Translations under genes and position numbers: made by a program | Part shown: piece after piece, positions 45,923 to 60,100 of the stretch | How positions within the stretch are numbered: position 1 is the first letter of the stretch | How the letters are laid out: each line of letters begins with the position of its first letter | Notes under the pieces: generated by a model | Databases searched by the model: none | Told to the model about the DNA's origin: nothing | What the model saw: the letters and a program-made list of their open reading frames with translations, nothing else | Origin: Liquidambar formosana | Taxonomy: Eukaryota > Streptophyta > Magnoliopsida > Saxifragales > Altingiaceae | Length of the DNA stretch: 64,000 bases | Reading direction: 5' to 3' | Assembly: GCA_039720395.1 (NCBI GenBank) | Contig: JBBPBK010000048.1 | Span: 379,501-443,500, forward strand

Positions 45923-48900
45923 TCAAAGGTATTTCCCTGATGACTTCCAAATTCTTCCTTCAAGTGATATCACCATTACAGTGACATCATCATGGTACTT
46001 TCTGCGATCTCCCTGTGGGATGTCCAGTAATTCATGGAAATCCATTCCTGGAAACAAAGCCAATTTAAGTTCAAATCCAGTAGGGTTTATACATAAACTA
46101 GTATGAACCCGCGCAATGCGCGGGAATCAGAAATGAATATGAAGACAACAAATAGTTTAGTGATCGAGAGCTTAAGCCAACATGTTTTTATGTATGGTTC
46201 AATTCTTTGCATCCCTATTTATAAAGTAGTGTATCCATCTTCCCATTAGTTGTATTGGACAGTTAGGGGTTGTTACTTATACCCAACTTCTTTATAGCTC
46301 CCCCAAAAAAGAAAAAAGGAAAAAAAAATAGGACAACCTGATTAATTGAAGACAAAATCTAAAAGAGTATAAATCGAATCAAGAAATTACTGGAAAAAAT
46401 ATTTAATTTTGATTGAATATGTTGTCAAATATGCTTGAAAACTTACCAAATAAAACAATTGCCTATCTATAGCAAACCAAGTACTCAATATTCTCCTTTA
46501 CAGGATCCCATGATTACTCATTACTTATCTAATAACTAACTGGTTATTTAAAAAATTAGCAATAGAAAACCCATACTAAATAATAAAAGAAGGGATAAGG
46601 AGAAGGTAGAGGGAGAAGGAAGGTGTAGGGGGAAGTGGAAGAGAACCAAAAAAAAAGAAAAAGGAGGAGGTGCTGACGTTGTGTGTGGAGGGGTGGGGGA
46701 GAAAAGAAAGAAAAAAAAATAGAGAAGAAGGAATAGGGAAAAAGTAGAGGAAGTGGGAAGGTCGTACAGTTGGGGAAGGGAAGAAAAAGTTAGAGGAAGT
46801 GGCTGACATCATTTGTGAGGACAAGGATGAGGAGAGGAATGGATTTTGGAGGGAAGGCTTATTAGAAAGACACATTAGCAAAAGATGAAGTCAGCAAAAA
46901 AACTCTTAATTATAATATAGATATAGATGACATCAAAATGCATCAACTAAAATCTTAGATGAAGTCAATTAAAACATGGGGAGAATGATTGCCAATCTTG
47001 TTAGCATCAAAACAACTGACATTTGTTTATCTGATAGACACAAACCATGAATGAAGCATTAGATCTCATTATCAAAGGGCATTTAGTCCAGCAAACTATA
47101 AGACTTCAAAAAACTATTTCCATTAAATTTAAGAAATACATTAAATTAATCTAGCAAATTTAACGTTCAACTCCACAAGAGATTATGGGTAAGCAGCCAG
47201 CTGAGTACCTTGTTGAGGTTTTCAATCTTTGGTTTTATAATCCAGGGTAGAGAAGGGGAACACATTCTTGAAATCCATGAACGGACAAGGACATTATAAT
47301 GTTGCTAAAAATGTAAGCCACGGGGTAGGGTATCAAGATGTTCTGCAAGCTGCTAAGCTTGAGTTCCATAAGCAAACCACATTGACCTTGTGCATTAAGC
47401 AATACAGGGGCTAACTGTAAATAGCAATGATATATGATGAGAATGGTTACGTAGCAATACAGGAAGGGCTAACTGTAAATATTAATGATAGATGAGGAGA
47501 ATTGTTACGTATTTTGCCTAATAACCACAATTGCTTGACTTCTTGCATGAAAGGATGTCTCGTCAAAAGCTCAAACAAGTTTGTGCCAATCAGTCCATCT
47601 ACAAGGGATGCATGGTCAAAATAAACTCCAAAAGAATGGGGTGTACATTTCAAATAATCATTTCAACAGGCCTTCCCATTTCCATAGGTCCAAGGGTGGC
47701 AGAACGAAAGATGTGACCAACATAGCCATCCATTATAGCTCGAGCAAGTTTGACTCCGTAGATACATAAAGGATTAAAGGTTACATGAGACTGTAGACAT
47801 CTCTGCCACCATAACATGTGCGAGATCAAAGTTTGTATGGGTATATTCTATAGAAAAAAATCAAGTCTTGGTTGTACTTGGTTGTGTTTCTTTCCATGGT
47901 ATGCCATCAACATGAGAGCTAAGCATCAAGTGCGGTTCCTGTAATAAGACAATCACTAAAGCCTCACAATCTCACATATTAGGATGTAAAGTGACAAACA
48001 CCTTTGGAACCTAATTTTAGGTGGTTTTTAATAGACTAGAATATCGCTAAGTTAATTTAAGTATAATCGTGATTAAGTTAGTAAGAAGCTTTTTAAAGAT
48101 ATTCAAATTGATGAACCATGCTTTTGTTTTGTTTTGTTTTTTTTTCCCTTTTTCAAAAAACGAGAAACTCCTTAGAGTAAACTCTTGGCCCATGTAAGAC
48201 CCCACAACCCACATGGACCAAGTAAGACCCAGGCCCATGAGAACCATACTTTCATAATTTGACCAAGAGTTTTATGTTTCACTTAAAATCTCTTTGAGTT
48301 TAGTTTTCAATAAAAAGAAAAGGGGAAAAAAAAAAAAAAAAAAGAGAAAAATGATTTGTTAATCGGAATTTTGTAGAGGGAGTTATTGCTCTTTTAGTAT
48401 ATGGGTATCAATGCTGTGAGGGTAGAAACAGATTGATCGAGAACTATTCACAGACAGATCGACACTTGCCTAGTGATGCTTGTTTTTTTTTTTTGAAACA
48501 CTGCCTAGTGATGCCTGTTAGCCTCTAACTTTCACATATTGAAGTCACTGTTCACAGATTAATCTGTGACTGCTGAAATTGGTCTCCTAGTTCAAAACTA
48601 AGCCCTTTCTTGCTGAATTTGTTTCCTAATTTGAGTGGAACTTTTATCATCATTTTGAAGGCTAAGAGGGTACAAATTTTGATGATTCTCTCTTGGTGTC
48701 ATTCATTTATTATTGAGATAGCTTTAAAGATTTAAGAAAACCTAGTTTAGTTTCTAGGATTGCTTTTCATGCTTACCTACTAGAGCCATAAACCACAATC
48801 AAATTTTTACTCCCATACTAAATTTGTGATATCCAAAGGAAAGACTAGATCATTGAGCGTCGTTGATTCGGCATGGAGTTCAATATAAAGTGGGCTGTGG

Positions 48901-51134
48901 ATTTTGATCATGGAGATACACTTGATTATGTTCGAAAAACTATACCAGCAAAGTTGAAAGATGATTTAGACATCAACTGAAGATCATGGATTTGAGTCTG
49001 TCAATGGTAACGTGTCAATTCTAGCAATTCTCGATTTCATAGTGTATTGGTTTAGGTGGACTACTTGTTTGTTGCTTTGCATTGCTATATTTTGACTTGC
49101 AGATTTATTGTGTAGCATGAGATGAGATACACTATTATCTATTGGGTTGAATAGGATTAAAATTGATCTAACGTGTATCTGGTAATTTTTAGAAGACCTA
49201 TTCGACCCCCCCCCCCCCCCCCCCCTCCTTCTTCTTCTTCTTCTTCTTCTAGGTCGTTAATCCATAATTTAAGAATTTCAACATGAAACAATTTGTGACA
49301 AATTGAGGTGAACCAGATGACAAAGCTAGAAGGTAAGGTGTTGAAATAATGAACATCTTGGGGAGGAGTGCAAGGAATAGAACCCACTTTACAATTGGGA
49401 TAAGTTATCAGCACAGAACAAGCAGAATAAATGCGCTAATCAGCACAGAACAAGCAGAATAAATGCGCTAACAATTGAGAAAAGCACAGGTGCAAAAGAA
49501 ATTGGAATTGACATGGACCAAGTTGTGGTTACCAACAATTTTTACTGAGTTAATTGCCCTGTCCTATGTGACTATTTGACCTGGATAAACAGACCAGTAG
49601 ACCATGAGTATCAGGCAAAAAAAAAAGTATTAAAAGAAAAAATCCATGATTCACATGTAGTGATGTAATATTTCCCTTTGGGATACATATGAGGTGCAAT
49701 TCAGGCTTTTGATTTTGTAGTCCACACGATTTAGCACAATGCTTGAAAACCCCCTTCTCTCACAATGAGACAATCCCCAATAAGCATGGTTCGAAGTCTC
49801 GGTCTCGGTCCTCGTCTCGTTCATCTCAGTCTTGCCCAACCTGTCGCGTCTCGGGCGAGATACAACTTTATGCATGAAAAAATGTTTGCAAAAATTCAAA
49901 AAAATCATAGAAAATTTGTAAAAAATATGATGATTACATTGGAGCCATCCAATAAGCAAAATAATGAACTTAAAGCACATAATATGGTCAAAAGCATAAA
50001 AATAGGCACTAGCGCTAATATATCATGAAAGAATACTATCTTTATGTTTTAGATATCTAATATAATCTCAAAGAACATAAATAAATATCATATATCAATA
50101 AAAAATAATTTTGCAAATTATTTATGCATATTTATAAGTTCATGATGATTAAAAAACCGTTCAACAATTTTCTAATTTAAAAAATCAGTATTTTCGAAAT
50201 TAAAAAAAAAAATTATCATTTGTAAAATCAAAAATAATATATATTTATAAATTCATGATTATTTGGTTTTTTTTTTTTTTTTTTTGTAAAAAGTAGGGCC
50301 ATGAACATATAAGTTGTTAATTGCAGTTTAAAAAAAAAAAAAAAAGTTCCCAAGTCAGTCAACACAACAACCCTTCTTTAAAAAAGGAAAAAAGAAACAA
50401 ATTAAAATAAAAAACAAATAGGGGAAATTTTAGATTGGTCAGGCTATGTAAAATAATTGCAATTGAGTGTCATTTTCTACTAACATTATAATAAACGACT
50501 ACTAACTGTAATTATTTTCCCACAGCCCCACTACTCTAAAATTTTCCCCAAAAATTAAAACCCCTTGGGTCATTGGGTCTAGAACAGTTGAGAGAGAGGT
50601 AGAGGCAAAGAGGTCATCAGAGCTCGTTAGAGGCCACCCACCACCAGATTTGGTGAGATCTGCCGCCGGCTTGAGACACCGCAACGCCCACCTGAGACAA
50701 TAGAGATGCCACTGCTGGCCACCGAAGACAATGCGATGCGAGAACATAAGCGTGAAGCCCAGATTTGGATTCGAACCACCCAGACCTCTTCATCTGACCA
50801 TCGATGAGAGAGAATGGAAGCTCAAACTGCTATCAAGGTAGGAAGTATGGTCTTCTCTGCCTAGCCGCAATTTCTCGTACGATTCGAACGATTTCTCATT
50901 CGAATCCAACCGATTCATCGATTTCTCGTCGATCTCGTCACGTATCATTCGAGATCATGATAATCTCGTCCGAGAGGGTACTTCTCTCAATATATTTGTA
51001 CCGGTGGGAGTTCTCGGATCGTTCAGTGGCGAGACCTGTTTGTCTCGGCGAGATCTCATCCGAGACAAACGAGACTTCGAACCCTGCCGATAAGACATCT
51101 AATATAGTAGGTAAAGTAGAAAATAAATAATTTT

Positions 51135-51172
<38 letters not shown>

Positions 51173-54100
51173 GAGAGAGGGTGGGTGGGAAGTGCCAAGG
51201 TATTTCCTACAATTTGCAAGTCCAAACTCCAACTAAAACAAGAACTTTAACATTTATACCCAAACTCTGTAATATTTCCATTTAAATCTTTATATATAAG
51301 CTCATTTCAAATGCTGATGGACTTGAAAAACTTGAAAGACTTGCAACTTAGTACAAGTACTAGGAAAGACTGGGGAAAAAAATAAACACACACACACACC
51401 TTACAACCCTGGAACTGTTTACATGAATTTTCAAGATAACAAACACTGAAGTTCATTAAAATTAAATCTACTCAATAATTTTAAACTAAATTATTAATTC
51501 TTCTAATCGCAATAAAGTATAAAAACAAAACCCACCAATCATTGTACTTATAAATTAAGGTCCATAACAATCCCAAAGACAAAATATAAATAAGCTCATT
51601 TCAAATGCTGATGACTTGAAAGACTTGCAACCTAGCACAAGTTCTAGGAAAGACCAAGAAAAAAAAACACAAACACACACCTTACAACCTTGGAACTGTC
51701 TACATGAATTTTAAAGATAGGTTCAGAAAAATTAAATCTACTCAATAATTTTAAACTAAAGTATTAATTCTTCTAATTGCAATTGTTAAGTTTCCAACTT
51801 ACAAGCCTAAGCTTAAAAATGGAGGGCCCAAACAGGTATATGAAGCAATGTCAAAGATTATAATTAACCAATGTGGGATGTAGTATTTTTCCAACAGCAA
51901 TTAAGTATAAAAACAAAACCCATCAATCATTGTACTTTAGCTTAAGATCCATAACAATCCCAGAGACAAAATATAACTAACACCTAGACAGCTCTGAAAA
52001 CTATGAAAGAAAAGGTAAAAGAAATATTAACTACTAGATGACAAAGAAAACAAATAGCAGAAAACAAGACCTAGCCTCAATAAACAAATGACTAAAAAAA
52101 GATAAAAAGAACATAACCCAATTATCTTTCACTCTTTGCATCATTATCTATCACTCAGAAAAATAAATAAATTTCAAAAACTTGACCTCAAGTTTTTCCT
52201 GAACAATGAAGCTTAACTTTCCAACAGATACATTAGAAATGGAAAAATATGGATGACCTGTATAACTTTCTACAAACATTTACTTCAATTTATCACCAAA
52301 TTTTTTCCTTCACATATTTCACAGCTAAAAGATTTAGGGATTCAATCTTCAACTGAGAATCAATCATATGATCATTAAAGATTAGACTAATCTCATTTAT
52401 CCCAACAAAATTAGAATGTTGCAGCATATTATCCACTATAACACAAACATTGCTTTCAACCTGATCCTACAAGCAGGCTACATGCTTACAGGGGCACAAT
52501 TTTAATGGCTGGCTATAACTATTATATAGATGCCCCCTCCAATATATCTGACCATAAATATCATGTCTACAAGGCCTGTGGGTATGATTTAGGTGACATG
52601 GGTTGTGGGCAGCAATGGTAGAGAATGATTACTATTACTATCCCTGAATAGTAAAGAAAAAAGCACGTTTGAATGTTTTATTAACTGATTAATATTTAAA
52701 TAGCCATGGAAATCATCGGTCAAATGATGGTGGCAGCTTAGCATCTAAAGGATCCATAGAACAAGCATTATTTTGCGCATGTGGCATTGTTATATTGTAT
52801 CATAGTAAATGAATTGGGCACAACTTTCAAGCATATGGGAGCAGCACAGCAACCACAACTGCAGTCAAGCATCGAGATACAGGCAACAAAATTCATACTG
52901 GCCAATATTCCAATTTAGATGTAATAATTGACTTAAATACATATTGCAGGCTTTGGATTTTAAAGATCATGTAGGGGTGGTGCAATGTGCATCAATTATC
53001 AATATACCATATATGGACCCCATGACAAGAAATTTTCCCCATACACTTATCTTATAGCCTTAAGGAAGAATTTAGAATTGTAAGCACATACAATTCTCTT
53101 TTAACATTACTTTAAGAGTTCGATTGAAAATTTTTATGGTTTTCAATTAAAATCTCTGTTTGTGAACTTTATACGAGGCTAAAATTGTGGGCAAGATGAT
53201 GTCAAGGATGCAAACCCAGACAAAACACCATTTCGGGGAAAAAAATAGGATGGAACAAAGAGAAGAAAGAAGAGAGAAAGCCTGCAAACAAATCACTCAA
53301 TGAAAAAAAATCAAAGGTCGACATAATTAGAAGGGTAAATAGAATAATATGCCACTAGCCCACTTCACGATTGAATTAACCCAGTTGACCCAACAACAAA
53401 GCAAACTGAAGGGAAATAAAGTTTTTAACCTTTAGGCCCAATTTGACAACCCAATATAAAGTCTTATAATAATGTGTATAACCTTCAAATTTTGCAACTG
53501 ATTCCCATGTCAATTTCAAAATTGCTTTTCCAAATTATCTATGAGCAGAGAGACTATGCATATCAGACAACTGACAAATATAAATAGGCAAATTAAGCAA
53601 CAAGGTGATTGAATTACCAGCTTTTTTGGCTGCACGGAAAAGAAGCTCCTCTATCAGGTGTTGTGCAGGGTCTCCATCTGGAAACTTCTCCATGAAATCC
53701 TCAACATGAGCAACCACTTCCTGATTGCTCAAATACTGATATAAACCATCGGATGAGAGGATCAAAAATTGATCCCTTGGACAGAGTTTATGGTGACAAA
53801 GAGAAGGCGTACAGGATACATATGGTGCAGTACCAATATACTCGTTCCGAAACATTTCCAATAATGCATCATTCAACTTGGGCTGCACCAACATGCAGAT
53901 CAGATTATCATGTCTCCATATTCTAATTTTTAAAAAGATAAAAGAAAAAACATGCTCATGCACACACACAAACATACACAAAATTGATCTACTTCATACA
54001 TCCAAAAAAACTGCATATACACTCAATTTGGTTTGTTACTAGGAGAGAGAAGAGAAGGAAAAAAATAAAAAGAGATAGGGTGGGAAAAAAAAAAAAGAGT

Positions 54101-57100
54101 TAATTAATTAATTATTTTCCTCTGTTTGCCTTGGGGGAAAGAGGAAGAGACCTTGACCCTTTATGGAGTACTTGTACCTTCTGCTGGATTGTTGTGCACT
54201 ACACCCCTACATTCTAAATTCTCTTCAAATCTCTTCTCCTTAAATTTCTAAAAGTTTGTCACTTTCACCCCCCCCCCCACAAAAAACCCCCAACTTCTCT
54301 TCTTTTCTCTCGTCGCTAACCAATCAAACAATAGAATATAAAAAATTTACGTTCCTATAAAATATTAATCTGGTACAGATGACCCACGAGAAATATTCGT
54401 TGATTATGGGTGGGTTTTTTTTTTTTTTTTTGGGATGAAGTAATGATGTGTATTATTAAAAAGGGGGATTTAATCCTCGTACATAAGACATATACAAGAG
54501 AAAAACAAAAACTCCAAAAAGAAAATAAAATGGCGAAACAACCTACCCCAACTCCCTATTAAAATAAAGGGATTCAATAAATGATAAAAAAAGACAAAAA
54601 AGAACCTCCCCTATAGTTACAAAACCACCAAAAAGGGATCTAATCAAAATGGATTTGAGCTCCACAAAAGAAGTATCCACCCTTTCAAAAGTCCTCACAT
54701 TGCGCTCTTTCCAAATGCACCAAAAGAGAGCATGAGGGACCATCCTCCAAACATCCTTGGGTTCCTTATGACCCCCTTTAAACCACCACCCCAAAATCAA
54801 ATCATAAGTGGATGAAGACAATACCCATTTAACCCCAAAAAGAAGAAAAATGAACTCCCACAAGCTTCTTGCTGCCCCACAATGAATGAAGAGTTGATCC
54901 GCCGTTTCCTCCACCTCTTTACACGTCCAAAACGGATAAATACACATGAGATCTGCACTATTTATCCCTTTGTGCGTCTTTTTTTTTTTATTATTATTAA
55001 AAAAAAATCAATTTTGAACTTTGAATTTTTATGGAACTCTTATATCATTGCCTTGAAAGTTTTTATTAAAAAAAAAATCAATTTTGAACTTTGAATTTTT
55101 ATGGAACTCTTATATTATTGCCTTAAAAGAACTTTACGATTGAAAAAAGAACGTAAAAATTGTCCTTTTTTCCTAGATTTGACTTCATGCTCCCTCTTTG
55201 GGCCAGCCACCAGCCATGTTTATCCCAAGTATTAGCTGGTGCGGAGTGGGCAGATACCCCTATTGGAAAAATAAAATAAAATACAAAACACACATGTATT
55301 TTTTGATCAGGCAAAACACACATGTATTTTCCTCTCTCTCTCTCTCTCTATGGTGCCAAAAATGTGAGATGCCTACTTTTGTCTCATCCATATCAAGCGG
55401 ATTTAGTTGCATATAAATTTTTGAACATGTGAAGAATTTTCCATTGAAAATGAATTTAAAAGACTTGATGGTCATATGGTTTATTGATAAAACTTCAAGA
55501 TATTTAATTGACAGGATAATCCTGAAAATTACACAATATAAAATAAACTTTATAGATAAAATGCAATGATATGTCAGTTTGTTAAATTTTTCTAATCCCC
55601 AACTAATTTTCAATGTCTTTCATTTACAAAAAGTACAAATTTTCATAATTTTCAAGTATGCCTTATGCCAAATTGGATGACAATAATGATGATGAACCGC
55701 AACCTTCAGTAGAACAAAGACAAGAATGAGCAAAGAACCTCAAACTCCACAAGGCACACACACCACTTCTATGGATTTTCTATCCATCACAGATCATTTT
55801 TTAATTATGGAAAAATCAGTGAGACAATTAATAACAGAAAAGTATAATCAACGAACCCGTTTGAGAAATCCAGCCCCAAATGCTCTGGTGACCTTAAGCC
55901 GACCTTTCACTCTATCGTTGACAATACATTGATTGTCATCAGGGTGTTCATTTTTTATTCTTATAACTTCCTGCAGAAGTTGAAAAAAGAGAAAATTTTT
56001 AGCACATCTGTGTGACAATGAATCAACAGTATGACACTAAAGTTCATTAAAATAATACCCATCATTATTAATAAAGAACAAAATTGGACTAAAAGACAGC
56101 AGAACATATAAAATATGAATATTATGTATGTTAATAAGAGAATAAAAATGTGTAAGAAGCTGCACGCATTGGAGTGAAACAAATAATCAATTGTCTAGAT
56201 ATATAGGCCTTTAGGCACACAGAGTTAAACAATGCTTCCTGGAAAAACCATATATAGGTAACAAACCTTAGCTACCACCTGAAATAGAGCTTAACTGTCC
56301 AAGCGTCTGCAAAACAATATGGCTAATTCACTGATTGACAACCAAACCATACCTAAAATTATGTCTCAAAAACTCAAAATATATTGGCGAATAATAATCA
56401 AATTGCAGACCACCCAACAAAAATATCATCACATTACAGTCCCCCAGTCCTCCTATCATATTTATTTCAGCAGAAATTATGAAAAGAATACAATCAACAT
56501 AGTTCAGAAGGAAGGGGCACAGTGGGCATTATATGTCACAAACTTCTCGTGTGCACGAACACACACAAAAACCCTAATACCCATCAAAGCCCAAAGGAAA
56601 GGGAGAAAAATGTTTTTGAATAAAGTAGCAACAAAGATTTTAAAGTTTCCTCTCTGGGGTGGGTGGAATGGGTGGGGGCGACAATTTCCCTTACATCAAG
56701 TTCTTGAGAAGCAATCATTCCCCTAGTTATTGTCCAGACAGATTCCAATGAATTTGACTTCATAACATGGATGATGAAGGCACGAATGTGCACACTCTGC
56801 TTTTCAACCATCCCAAACGCAATTATTCCCTCCAAAATCACCAGTCATATCTTAAACTTGCATATGTGAAGCCTATAATAACTGGCTTCAAAAGATTCAG
56901 TGGCTCCTCACAAGTTGGGTATGCGTTAGATGAAGAGAATTTGTTACCTAAACTAATGAACTGCACACTTTTCTTTTCAACCTTCTTTTCCATTAGTATA
57001 TCCTAAAACAATTGTCATTGTTTTTATGAGATTCACGGTAAATTACAGGACACTTACTGTTCTAGATTAAATGGTTACATGCACTCAGGTTTCATTTCGA

Positions 57101-60100
57101 ATACTCAAAAGAAGTCACCTGTTTTTAGAAACATAACATGTAGTCACACCCACCCTTAACATTGAGAATTTAATGTTTCAAAACACCTTTAATGAAGTTA
57201 ATGCCTTTATCGAGATTGATGCTTTCTTTAAGATCAATAGGTCCTCCAAAGTACCTCGTGAAGTTCAGGCTCTAGCTAGGACAGTAGCACTCCAACACTA
57301 AATCTAGCTGAAGGAAAATCAAAGCAATATCTCCTCATATATGTATCATGTGCAAAAAGGATAAAGGATTAATTGACCACTTATTCAATCTAACCCTGTT
57401 TTCTATGACTTGGATACTATCATTTTCCATCTAGAATTTCTCCAGGTCTCTCTTTCCCGGTTTTTTGGGGGCACCCATGGCAAATAATTAGGGAGATACA
57501 TCGGGATAGCCTCAATTTCTTTCGATTGCAAAAGTTGAAAAAGAACCTTCAATGATGTCTACAAAATGGTAGAATCAACTAAGGTAAAAATTCATGGCTT
57601 CATGCAATGATCCAGTATTGGTCTTCTTTGCTTCATATCTTTAAGGGCAGTAGCCATCTTGTATCCTTAAAACCCCAAAGCTAAAACCCACACCGTAGCC
57701 CTATGGCGCAAGCCCAGAAATGTCCACTGCAGAACACAAATTAATCTCAATTTTGATTGATTTTCTCTAGGGAAACAAGGACAACTAAGTAAGATATAAT
57801 TGGGTGTAATGGGATAAGAGATCATTTAGGAATTACTATGAACACTTCTATGAGCTCTGGTCAAGTCTGCATAGATCAAACATCATTGTGACGAAGAATG
57901 TCTTAAAAGTTGAAGTTGTAGAAATTATTGCCATCCTAAGAATGAGATGTGTCACAAAATATATTGCATTATATTGATCAAAATATATTGCATTATATCA
58001 TCATATTGCAAACTAGTAAACAAAACATAAAAGCCAAGCAGATAACAGAAATGATGTAAAAATTTACAATGCAATCTCTGGAAACATTATAAGGAATATG
58101 TTTACACATAACTAATTTTAAACATGAAAGAAAACATTCTTATAATAAGGATGAGTGAAATAGGTAGTAAAGTCATGCGCAACATCAAGGAAATTTGGGG
58201 AAATATTATTAAATAAGTGAAAACCTTTGGAATGTTAAGAAAGGTTACAACAAGTGCAGATATAAAGCAACAAAGCACACCTGAGAAGAAAGAAAAAGAA
58301 AAAAAAATTGTAACACAAATAAAGTAATGCGCTACCAGACATGTACATCATATATTAACATTCAAATACCATCTCAATCCATCATAATACAACATCCGGA
58401 AGAACTAAAATATAACATAGCCACGTACAGAATTAAGATAGCTCAGAATCATTGTTGTATATTTGTATTGACCTAGACAACAGTGAGATAATCATCCACT
58501 TATGAATTATGATACTGTTTCTAACTCATAATAATAAATTAAGTTTTATATTCACAAAAAAATTAAGTGCATTATTTTTATTTTTTTTTAACAACATTCT
58601 TATTATGACATCATAGAAAATATCACAGATATCCCATCCACCTTGGACTTCTTTATCAATCGTATCACATTGTCACGTTAGAGATGTATTACAATATACT
58701 AAAATATCTTAAGACCTGGTGACAAGATCCTTTGACCATCCATTAGCTGTCACCACATTATCACATGGTTCACACCGTAGAACCAAGGTTAATTATTCTC
58801 AACAATCATGTACTCAGTCATCTTTTATCCATGAGCTCTCCTTAACTTATTAGAACCTACTTCAGAACTAAAATCCAAAACACTTTTAGCTACTCCATCT
58901 GAATGCTTCAACAAATTTGGCTGCAGCCGTCTCCAATAACCACCACCAATAGTGTGTTCTTGTACAGGTCTCTTTCTTTCTACTCCTGTCCACATTTTTT
59001 TCTCATTTCTAGTGTAAACAATGGACAGACTAGTGTAAACAATGGACATACTGGTGTAAACAAGCATATGCTCGCCACATGATTGAAAAAATGTCTATGA
59101 GGAGTTTGTTCTTAAATTTTTAGTTCACCCTCACCAGGTCATCGTTTGTGTATGGTTTGATACTTTGATGTAGATTTTTTTATTTTAAGAACTCACATAT
59201 GTTCTCTTTGATTGCAGCTCAGCACATATAAATTTAATGGGTAGTATGTGAAGAAAGCATGGAAGCTCTCTGAGGATGAAAGAATGCATTTGAGAGTGAA
59301 GGATGTTCATTAAATGTGCAACCTAATTTTTATTCTCTCCAATCAAGATGTCCAAAACTTACTTTATATCATTGTATTTATAATGTTCTACAATTTAGGG
59401 CACACATCTTGAAATACCTAATAAAGCCCTCTCAATCTTTCTTACCACTCTTCAATGCATAATTTTGTACCCAACATATTGCTTGTTTGCCACCTGCATG
59501 TTTCCCTGATAAATAAAATCAGCTATCCCGAATGTTCTTGCATTTGGTTCTTTCAATCTCCACGTTCCTTCCAATCAAAACTAGGGATAACTGTTAAATC
59601 ATATCATTCATAAGGCCTTCAGTGCAACAATGATACCAGGCATGAGGACCAAAAGCCTATAGCTAATGCCAAACCTTTGACCGTAAATGACAGTCACATC
59701 ATGTAGCTCTGACCAAGCGCAGACAACAGTAAAAAGGGAAATACCAGTAGCTTAGCAGATGCCAATCCTAGTTGATAACCTCCTAATAAGATCTAACTAT
59801 GACCCATACTTACAAAAAATGGTAATTAAGAAACAATGGACTACATCAAATCGAGCAATGGACTGATGAACTATTGCAGGATGATAGAAAAAAAATCTAC
59901 AACAGATACTGCAGATCTTAAGAAACAATAATGATCTACATCAAATCAAGAAATGGATTGATAAACTATTTCTAGAGAAATACTGCAAAGACATCAAATC
60001 CACATCCACCAATGAGACATCCGACTCCCATGACAGTAACCAGTTAAGGGGGGGAAAAAAATGCTCACAAAGAAGCTTCCACACATCTTCCTTATTGTTT

